Assembly: GCA_964642855.1 (NCBI GenBank)
Contig: CAZXSK010000090.1
Coordinates: forward strand, 1-12,250
DNA from: CAZXSK01 sp964642855
Lineage (GTDB): Bacteria; Planctomycetota; Phycisphaerae; SM23-33
Length of the DNA stretch: 12,250 bases
Direction of reading: 5' to 3'
Of the stretch, positions 7,229 to 12,250 are shown one piece after another. The notes under the pieces are model-generated. The model did not search any database and was not told the DNA's origin. It saw only the letters and a program-made list of their open reading frames with translations. Each line of letters opens with the position of its first letter. Position 1 is the first letter of the stretch. The translations under genes were made by a program, and so were the position numbers.

Positions 7229-9289
7229 CTAGCCTCCGGGCACGGGCGGAACGGCTGGCGGACCAGAGCCGGCCTGCCTGATCTGCTCTTTCGCCCGTTT
7301 GTACAGCTCGGCCCGCTTCTGCCGCAGCAGGTAGTTCACGTCGTACTTGCCGAAGCCCAGCCGCTGGCCGACGTCGGTCAGCAGCTTTTTCTCGGCTGCG
7401 TGAATCTTCCCGTCGGCGAGGGTGACCTCCGCCATGGCGCCCAGCCACTGCCTTCCCTGCTCGTCGTCCTTGGGCTGGGGCGGGGTGATCTTGCCCGCGA
7501 TGCCGGCCTCGATCATCGTCTGCAGCTTCGCCTCGCTGATCCGCGCCTTGCGCGCGGCGGCCTGGAGCATCTCCCGCTCCCTGGGCTCGACCGCGCCGTC
7601 GACGAGCGTCGTGTGGATCATCCACGCCATCAGCCCGGCCGAGGTGGGTACGCCGTTCGCATCCGCCGCCGCGGCAACGCCCGCGGGCGTCGGGGGTGGG
7701 ACAGAGTCTTCCGAAAGCTCCCTCGCCTGGCGGAGCAGTTCGGTGACGCGCGGGTCGTACTGGGAATGCACGGCGGCCAGCACCCAATCGTGCAGGCCGT
7801 CGTTGAGCACCTCCCCGCAATACTCGCACGCGCCGGACGCCCCGCCGGCTTCGGGCGCCCCGCAGGATGGACAGTGGCTCGAGCTGACCGTCGTGTCGAG
7901 GTCGGTTCGCACGTTCGCCGATCGCTGCAGGACAAAGACCGACACGAACAGGCCCTTCGGGCCGCGTTTGACGGGCCTGCCCGCCGGGCCCCGGCTGAAC
8001 TTCGCCCCCGCCCAGCGGACCGTCACCAGCGCCCGGTCGAACTCCTCGCCCGGCAGCAGGGCGGTGGTGTCCACCCCGCCGACGGCACACTCGCCGTACC
8101 ACGTGCGGGTCGCGTCGTCCCCGGCCACCTCCTGCTGCACCTGGCCTGCGTACGCCTCGGTGGCGATCTTCCGCAGCGGCTGGGCGTCGCCGACCCGCTG
8201 GGCGCGATCCTTCCGCCAGAACATCACCGACGCGCGATCCTCGATGTGCTGGGTATTGACGCCCGGGTCCTTCTCCTGCATCGCCGTCATGCCGGGAATC
8301 GCAGCCGCCTGACCGGGCCTCCACTCGCACGCCTGGGTGATCTCGGCGAGAACCCAGTCGAACGCGCCGCTTCGCAGGTGGGCCTCGCAGTACTGGCAGT
8401 TGGCGCTCTGGCTGTGCTCGATCGCCGCGCCGCAGTTGGGGCAGTTGCCCTCCATCAGCCCGGGCTTGTCCGGATCGGTCGTCACGCCCGTCCGCCGGAT
8501 GAACGACCAGTACTCCGTGAAGGTTTCCGGGGCGGACGACCCGCCGATGCGCTTGCCGGTGTCCAGGCTCTGGCGGTAGTCGACCGCCGAGGCGGTGATG
8601 CGCACGTTGAGCGTGTCGAAGTGCTCGCTGTCGTCGAGGCTGTCGACGTCGCAGTGCAGGATGCGGATGTTCTCCATGTGATCCCGCCAGCCGAATTCCT
8701 TCTGCTCGAGGATCTGCAGGCTGAACCGCTCGTAGATGCCGTCGGAGATGAACGCCCGCACGTCGTCAAGGTCCTGATTGCACCAGGCATGCTGGATGCG
8801 CAGAAACGCCTTCTGTACCCGCCCGAGGAACGCCATCGGCACAAACGTCGCGTCGCGCTGCCTCATGCGTTCGATCGCTTCTCGCGACCGGTTCGCGTCG
8901 AACGCCGCCGCCCCGCGACGGATGGTCCGGCTGGTGTGGGCCTGCTTGCTCTTGAGGATCGTGATCCCCACCCCGACGGCCAGGAAGATCAGCATGACCA
9001 CCAGGCCGCCGGCGTCGAGACTGCCGCCACCCCCGCCGCCGAAACCGCCTCCGCCACCGAACCCGCCGCCCCCTCCGCCGCCGAAGCCCCCTCCGCCTCC
9101 TCCGCCATAGCCCCCGCCTCCGCCTGCCCGCGCGAAGGCGACCTCCGGCGACAGGGCCGCTGCCAGTGTCCCGGCCAGCAGCAAAGCCCCCGCGATCATC
9201 AATGCCCGGGCCGTCCATCGCCGAAAAGCCCCGACCCGGCGCCCGGGCCTTCGGCTGCGTTTCCGTCTTCGTCCCGCTCTCGTCATCAT
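7229..9289 (-). CDS. Membrane Tim44-like protein with two zinc ribbons and a TerB-like C-terminal domain
   Basis: From ATG 9289 this is 686 residues. In order: a very basic N-terminus (4-24), a hydrophobic signal or anchor helix (30-46, then 'FARA'), a Gly-rich run (56-89), a transmembrane helix (95-112), a Tim44-like domain (about 136-270, with 'FLGRVQKAFLRIQHAWCNQDLDDVR' over 154-178 and 'ETFTEYWSFIRR'), zinc ribbon 1 (C283, C286, C298, C301) followed by 'DWVLAEI', a second less clear module (345-470), zinc ribbon 2 (C473, C476, C488, C491) followed by 'DWVLAAV', and a TerB-like domain (about 550-672) with two 'DG' metal-site repeats at D564-G565 and D626-G627, each followed by a Glu. The soluble part is probably cytoplasmic. 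Three ATGs in a row (9292, 9289, 9286) compete; GGAG at 9295-9298 favours the second or third. It is a co-transcription candidate with the ATPase gene 56 bp upstream. Known bacterial Tim44-like proteins bind membranes or proteins; the function here is unknown. Confidence 0.9.
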   Translation of the reverse strand: MMTRAGRRRKRSRRPGRRVGAFRRWTARALMIAGALLLAGTLAAALSPEVAFARAGGGGGYGGGGGGGFGGGGGGGFGGGGGFGGGGGGSLDAGGLVVMLIFLAVGVGITILKSKQAHTSRTIRRGAAAFDANRSREAIERMRQRDATFVPMAFLGRVQKAFLRIQHAWCNQDLDDVRAFISDGIYERFSLQILEQKEFGWRDHMENIRILHCDVDSLDDSEHFDTLNVRITASAVDYRQSLDTGKRIGGSSAPETFTEYWSFIRRTGVTTDPDKPGLMEGNCPNCGAAIEHSQSANCQYCEAHLRSGAFDWVLAEITQACEWRPGQAAAIPGMTAMQEKDPGVNTQHIEDRASVMFWRKDRAQRVGDAQPLRKIATEAYAGQVQQEVAGDDATRTWYGECAVGGVDTTALLPGEEFDRALVTVRWAGAKFSRGPAGRPVKRGPKGLFVSVFVLQRSANVRTDLDTTVSSSHCPSCGAPEAGGASGACEYCGEVLNDGLHDWVLAAVHSQYDPRVTELLRQARELSEDSVPPPTPAGVAAAADANGVPTSAGLMAWMIHTTLVDGAVEPREREMLQAAARKARISEAKLQTMIEAGIAGKITPPQPKDDEQGRQWLGAMAEVTLADGKIHAAEKKLLTDVGQRLGFGKYDVNYLLRQKRAELYKRAKEQIRQAGSGPPAVPPVPGG
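9023..9124 (-). repeat. Glycine-codon low-complexity tract inside the Tim44/TerB gene
   Basis: About 100 bp of near-repetitive GGN codons encode runs of 5-7 Gly separated by single Tyr or Phe residues (residues 56-89). Such Gly/aromatic linkers between a signal peptide and a membrane helix are usual in bacterial Tim44-like proteins. The tract is coding and in frame. It may vary in length between strains through slippage. Confidence 0.85.
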
Positions 9290-9345
9290 CATCGCTCCAT
9301 CCGTCTGGTTCGCGTTCGATTCGTCTCTTGGCGTCGGCAGGGGGG

Positions 9346-10857
9346 TCAGTCGGCCAGAACGCACCGCCCGTGCGCCCACGATCGGAGTTCGGCGATCTTC
9401 TCAGCCATCACCACCGACAGCGGCTGGGTGATCTCCAGTTCGCGCAGGATGTCGTCGTTGTCCAGCTCCCGGCCGTCTGCGAAGGCGGCGTACAGCGCGC
9501 TGATGATCGCCTGCTCGATCTCCGATCCGCTGAAGCCCTCCGATGCCTCGACCAGCCGGTCGATGTCGAAGTCGTGCGGGTTCCGCTCGCGCCGCTGGAG
9601 GTGGATCTCGTAGATCGACCGCCGCGCGTCTTCCCCGGGCAGGTCCACGAAGAAGATCTCGTCGAACCGGCCCTTTCGCATCAGCTCGGGGGGCAGGGCG
9701 GAGATGTCATTCGCCGTGGCCACGATGAACACCGGGTCGTCGTGGTCCTGCATCCAGCTGAGCAGCTGTCCGAACATGCGCTGGCTGAGTCCGCCGTCGC
9801 TGGCCGCCCCGGCTGAACCCGCCCCCGCCGAGGCGAACGCCTTCTCGATTTCGTCGATCCACAGCACGCACGGCGCCATTGCCGCGGCCACCGCGAACGC
9901 CTGCCGCAGGTGACGCTCGCTCTCGCCGACGTACTTGTCGTACAGCGCGCCGACGTCCATTCGCAGCAGCGGCAGACGCCAATCCGCCGCGACGAACTTC
10001 GCCATCAGGCTCTTGCCGCACCCCTGCACGCCGAGCATCAGGATGCCCTTGGGAGGACGCAGCCCGAAATCCCGAGCTTCGGAAGTGAACGCCCGCCGGC
10101 GCTTGTGCAGCCAGTCACGCAACCGGTCCATGCCCCCCACGCTGGGCCGGCCGTTCGGGGCGGGAATGTAATCCAGCACGCCCGTCTGCCTCAGGCGGCT
10201 TCGCTTGGTCTGCAGCACCCGCGCGAGATCCGCTTCGCCGAGCATGCCATCGCCCAGGAACGCCCCCGCGACCACCTGGGAAATCTCCGCCCGGCTGAGG
10301 CCCCGCAGGTTCGAAATGAACTTCTCGAATTGGTCCCGCGAGAGCTTCACCTCGTGGTCGCCGTAGCGGTTGATCTCCCGGAAGGTCCGCTTGACGATCG
10401 ACACGATTTCCTCGTCGTCGGGCAGCGCCACGTCGTAGGGCATCGCCAGGCCCTGCAGGCAGTCGGGCACGTTGCCGGCGTGGTCCACCAGGAACAGCGT
10501 GCGATTGTCCCGCACGAACGCCTGGGCGATCTCGCGCAGCAGACGCTCGGTCGCCGGCTCGTTGACCAGCCCCAGGGCGTCCTTGAAAACGTACACCCCG
10601 ATCTCGTCGCTGTCCCTGACCTTCCGCAGCACCGCCTGCAGCGCGTCGGTGCCCCGGATCGGGTCGTCCCGCGACGGATACGTCCGCCGAAGCCCGTCGC
10701 TGACCGACCACTCGTAGACAGGCAGGCCCATCCGACCGGCCGCCTGGCGGATCTGCCGCGTCACGTAGTCCTCGTCGAACGTCTGGATCGTCACAATCGC
10801 GTGACGCGTCCGGATCAGCAGCCCAAGGTCCTTCACAATGCTCTGCGTCTCTGCCAT
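9346..10857 (-). CDS. AAA+ ATPase, Ycf46-like
   Basis: A 503-residue cytoplasmic protein. The N-terminal half (about 1-200) has a degenerate P-loop-like fold: 'LIRTRHAIVTIQTFDED' (14-30) and 'NRTLFLVDHAGNVPDCL' (118-134). It lacks a Walker A motif, as in Ycf46 proteins of cyanobacteria and plastids. The C-terminal half is a complete AAA+ module: Walker A 'GVQGCGKS' (276-283), Walker B 'VLWIDE' (331-336), sensor 1 'ATAN' (380-383) and arginine fingers in 'RKGRFDE' (394-400). It ends in a helical lid with 'GFSGSEIEQAIISALYAAF'. It should hydrolyse ATP to remodel a partner. Cyanobacterial Ycf46 (Slr0374) is linked to inorganic-carbon use, but that role need not apply here. The ATG at 10857 has GAGG 6 nt upstream and lies 20 bp behind the K+ channel gene. 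The open frame runs on upstream into the channel gene, but that part is not coding. Confidence 0.93.
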   Translation of the reverse strand: MAETQSIVKDLGLLIRTRHAIVTIQTFDEDYVTRQIRQAAGRMGLPVYEWSVSDGLRRTYPSRDDPIRGTDALQAVLRKVRDSDEIGVYVFKDALGLVNEPATERLLREIAQAFVRDNRTLFLVDHAGNVPDCLQGLAMPYDVALPDDEEIVSIVKRTFREINRYGDHEVKLSRDQFEKFISNLRGLSRAEISQVVAGAFLGDGMLGEADLARVLQTKRSRLRQTGVLDYIPAPNGRPSVGGMDRLRDWLHKRRRAFTSEARDFGLRPPKGILMLGVQGCGKSLMAKFVAADWRLPLLRMDVGALYDKYVGESERHLRQAFAVAAAMAPCVLWIDEIEKAFASAGAGSAGAASDGGLSQRMFGQLLSWMQDHDDPVFIVATANDISALPPELMRKGRFDEIFFVDLPGEDARRSIYEIHLQRRERNPHDFDIDRLVEASEGFSGSEIEQAIISALYAAFADGRELDNDDILRELEITQPLSVVMAEKIAELRSWAHGRCVLAD

Positions 10858-10877
10858 GGTGTCCCTCGTTCGCCCGC

Positions 10878-11837
10878 TCACAGCCGGGCGCCGCAGTATT
10901 TGCAGTGCCTCGCGTCCACGTCGTGTCCCTCGCGTGAACAGCTCCGGCAGACCTGCGTGCCCGCCTCGCCGGCCGCCCCGGTGCGGTACATCTCCACCGA
11001 GACGATCCCCGTCGGAATCGCGATGATGCTGTAGCCCAGGATCATCACCGCCGCCGCCAGCGCCTGGCCCGGCGCGGTCTGCGGCGAAATGTCCCCGTAG
11101 CCCACCGTCGTCATCGTCACGATCGCCCAGTATACGCTCCGCGGGATGCTCGTGAACCCGTGCTCCGGGCCCTCGATCAGGTACATCACCGAGCCCAGAA
11201 TCACCACCAGCGCCACCACCGCCAGCAGGAACACCGTGATCTTCCGCCGGCTGGAACGCATCGCCGCCGAAAGCCTCGCCGCCTCGCCGACGTACGGGCC
11301 CAGTTTCAGCACGCGGAACACCCGCAGCACCCGCAGCACGCGGATGACCGTCAGGTAATGGCTGCCCGGAATCACCAGCCCCACGTACGCAGGCAGCCAG
11401 GCCAGCAGATCCACCACGCCGAAAAAGCTCGTCGCGTAGCACCCGGGGCGGCGGACGCTGATCAGCCGGAGGACGTACTCCACCGTGAACAGCACGGTGA
11501 ACACCCACTCGCCGGCGCGAATCCACCAGCCCCACCGGGCGTGCACCCCGGCCATGCTGTCGAGCATCACCAGCACCACGCTGGCGACGATGCTGACCAG
11601 CAGCGCCACGTCGAAGGCCTTGCCGGCTGCGGTGTCTGCCTCGAAAATCACCTCGTGCAGTCGAAGCCGCCACCCGGCCGCTTCGGTCGGGGCGCCCGTG
11701 CCGTCGTCTCCAGTGCAGCCATCCGGCGCCTCATGGCCTTCGGCGCCCTCGGCGCGCGGAGCATCGGCGGGGTTCGCCCGGCCGGGGCGGGCGGTGTCTT
11801 CAAGGGCGTCGCTGCTGTCGGGTTGGTCGCCGTTCAT
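10878..11837 (-). CDS. Voltage-gated K+ channel subunit with C-terminal zinc ribbon
   Basis: A 319-residue six-helix channel. S1 is about 74-92, S2 107-127, S3 138-152. S4 (161-179) carries R166, R169, R172, R175 and K178 at every third position, a complete voltage sensor. S5 is 199-221, the pore helix 232-242, the selectivity filter 'TTVGYGD' 243-249 and S6 about 257-283. The filter sequence fixes K+ selectivity, and four subunits should form one pore. After S6 comes a cytoplasmic zinc ribbon (C297, C300, C312, C315; ends 'CKYCGARL'). The first 55 residues are Ala/Gly/Asp-rich, without predicted structure and poorly conserved in look, so the true start may be later, but no other ATG lies before S1. 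The ribosome binding site is weak (GGA just before the ATG). It is the first gene of the four-gene cluster. Confidence 0.95.
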   Translation of the reverse strand: MNGDQPDSSDALEDTARPGRANPADAPRAEGAEGHEAPDGCTGDDGTGAPTEAAGWRLRLHEVIFEADTAAGKAFDVALLVSIVASVVLVMLDSMAGVHARWGWWIRAGEWVFTVLFTVEYVLRLISVRRPGCYATSFFGVVDLLAWLPAYVGLVIPGSHYLTVIRVLRVLRVFRVLKLGPYVGEAARLSAAMRSSRRKITVFLLAVVALVVILGSVMYLIEGPEHGFTSIPRSVYWAIVTMTTVGYGDISPQTAPGQALAAAVMILGYSIIAIPTGIVSVEMYRTGAAGEAGTQVCRSCSREGHDVDARHCKYCGARL

Positions 11838-11905
11838 TCCATCTGTCCCGATAGACGTTCCGGACCGCGACGTTCTTCATGCGGTGCCCGGGATTTGCGC
11901 CCGAC

Positions 11906-11934
11906 ATTGTCGCCTGCCACGCCGGGCTTGTCAA
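11906..11934 (-). promoter_or_regulatory. Sigma-70-type promoter for the channel/ATPase/Tim44/HEAT cluster
   Basis: On the minus strand a perfect TTGACA (11929-11934) is followed after exactly 17 nt by GACAAT (11906-11911; four of six matches to TATAAT). The start point would be near 11899, giving a leader of about 62 nt before the channel ATG at 11837. It is the only good promoter seen in the 307 bp between the channel gene and the PEP-CTERM gene; that stretch otherwise holds only the terminator at 12084-12115. No comparable promoter was found in the short gaps between the later genes, which supports a single transcript. Confidence 0.55.
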
Positions 11935-12083
11935 AACGCGATCGCCCCCCATGCGCCCCCCGACCAGTCCGCAATGCGTTCAGGCTGCTCCACGGCCGAT
12001 CGGGCAATCAGGTCGCGCGGCTGGACGTGCCGGTTCTCGGGCAGGGGGGGAGGACTCGCCCCGGCGGGGCGTATCGAGCGCGC

Positions 12084-12115
12084 AAAACAGGCGGCCGACC
12101 GGAGCCGACCGCCTG
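12084..12115 (-). terminator. Rho-independent terminator of the PEP-CTERM gene
   Basis: On the minus strand CAGGCGGTCGGC pairs over 12 bp (ten Watson-Crick and two G-T pairs) with GTCGGCCGCCTG around a TCCG loop, followed at once by TTTT (12084-12087). It lies 29 bp after the PEP-CTERM stop codon and upstream of the channel promoter, so it should insulate the two transcripts. Confidence 0.8.
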
Positions 12116-12144
12116 TGTGAATTCCTCTGATTGCGGAACGGGTA

Positions 12145-12249
12145 CTACCGTCTGCGGCGCAGCATCGCCAGGCCCCCGAGGGCCAGCAGGCTCAGCGTGG
12201 CGGGTTCGGGCACCTCGTAGGTGTACGTCACCGTGGCGCTGATGTCCAC
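12145..12249 (-). CDS. C-terminal end of a PEP-CTERM sorting-domain protein (start beyond window)
   Basis: The last 34 codons are visible. They read 'VDISATVTYTYE' and then the sorting tail 'VPEPATLSLLALGG', a hydrophobic stretch and four arginines before TAG. The order PEP motif, membrane helix, Arg cluster is the exosortase recognition signal, and 'VPEPATLSLLALGG' is the form common in Planctomycetes. The protein should be exported, cleaved or anchored by an exosortase and end up in the envelope or outside the cell. Its function lies in the missing N-terminal part. A strong terminator follows directly, so it is not in an operon with the channel gene. Confidence 0.92.
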   Translation of the reverse strand: MDISATVTYTYEVPEPATLSLLALGGLAMLRRRR

Positions 12250-12250
12250 G

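Noticed and set aside
7143..8330. 395-codon minus-strand frame overlapping the Tim44/TerB gene
   Set aside because: It is a shifted frame of a clear coding sequence, with Arg/Gly-rich composition and no motif.
9023..9124. Periodic GC-rich tract considered as a CRISPR or tandem repeat array
   Set aside because: No spacers and no fixed repeat unit; it is an in-frame glycine-rich coding linker.
7400..9613. 737-codon open frame on the plus strand antisense to the Tim44/TerB gene
   Set aside because: The product is low-complexity and runs across the gap between two real genes. The opposite strand has zinc ribbons, Tim44-like and TerB-like domains.
10858..11673. Upstream extension of the AAA+ ATPase frame (about 270 extra codons)
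   Set aside because: It lies wholly within the K+ channel gene in another frame and is Gly/Arg-rich. The ATPase has its own ATG and ribbosome binding site at 10857, and its fold starts there.
11800..11880. 26-residue minus-strand ORF that overlaps the start of the channel gene, as a possible leader peptide
   Set aside because: It has no ribosome binding site, and about half of it overlaps the channel coding region in another frame; nothing sets it apart from chance.

Overview
The window looks like a chromosomal segment of a high-GC planctomycete, most likely from or near the Phycisphaerae. The evidence is a PEP-CTERM sorting tail ending in four arginines at the right edge, an ECF sigma/anti-sigma pair, a large secreted heparinase II/III-like protein and a Tim44-like zinc-ribbon protein. 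This placement is inference from gene content; there is no rRNA or other marker gene here. No tRNA, rRNA, CRISPR array, insertion sequence or attachment site was found.

Left part, minus strand (1-1824): a membrane-anchored thioredoxin-like protein with a CPPC active site, cut by the left edge. Upstream of it lies an ECF sigma factor followed by a single-pass membrane anti-sigma factor, with an ATGA overlap (1261-1264). The extracytoplasmic part of the anti-sigma factor has six cysteines, so redox or disulfide sensing is possible. A TTGACA/N17/GATGAT promoter lies upstream of the sigma gene.

Centre, plus strand (2061-5904): a GAF plus HD-GYP protein with the full set of catalytic residues, a likely cyclic-di-GMP phosphodiesterase. 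It is followed by an 814-residue secreted protein of the heparinase II/III-like polysaccharide lyase superfamily, which has its own good ribosome binding site and a possible extended -10 promoter.

Right part, minus strand (11837 down to 5992): a four-gene cluster that is probably one operon from a consensus-like promoter at 11906-11934. Its order is a voltage-gated K+ channel with a C-terminal zinc ribbon, a Ycf46-like AAA+ ATPase, a membrane protein with signal/Gly-rich/TM/Tim44-like/zinc-ribbon/zinc-ribbon/TerB-like parts, and a secreted HEAT-like helical protein. The channel and the Tim44/TerB protein carry three zinc ribbons with identical CX2C-X11-CX2C spacing. This suggests a membrane complex in which channel, ATPase and scaffold work together, and it is the best candidate in the window for an undescribed system.

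Right edge: a strong intrinsic terminator (12084-12115) and the last 34 codons of a PEP-CTERM protein read from beyond the window.
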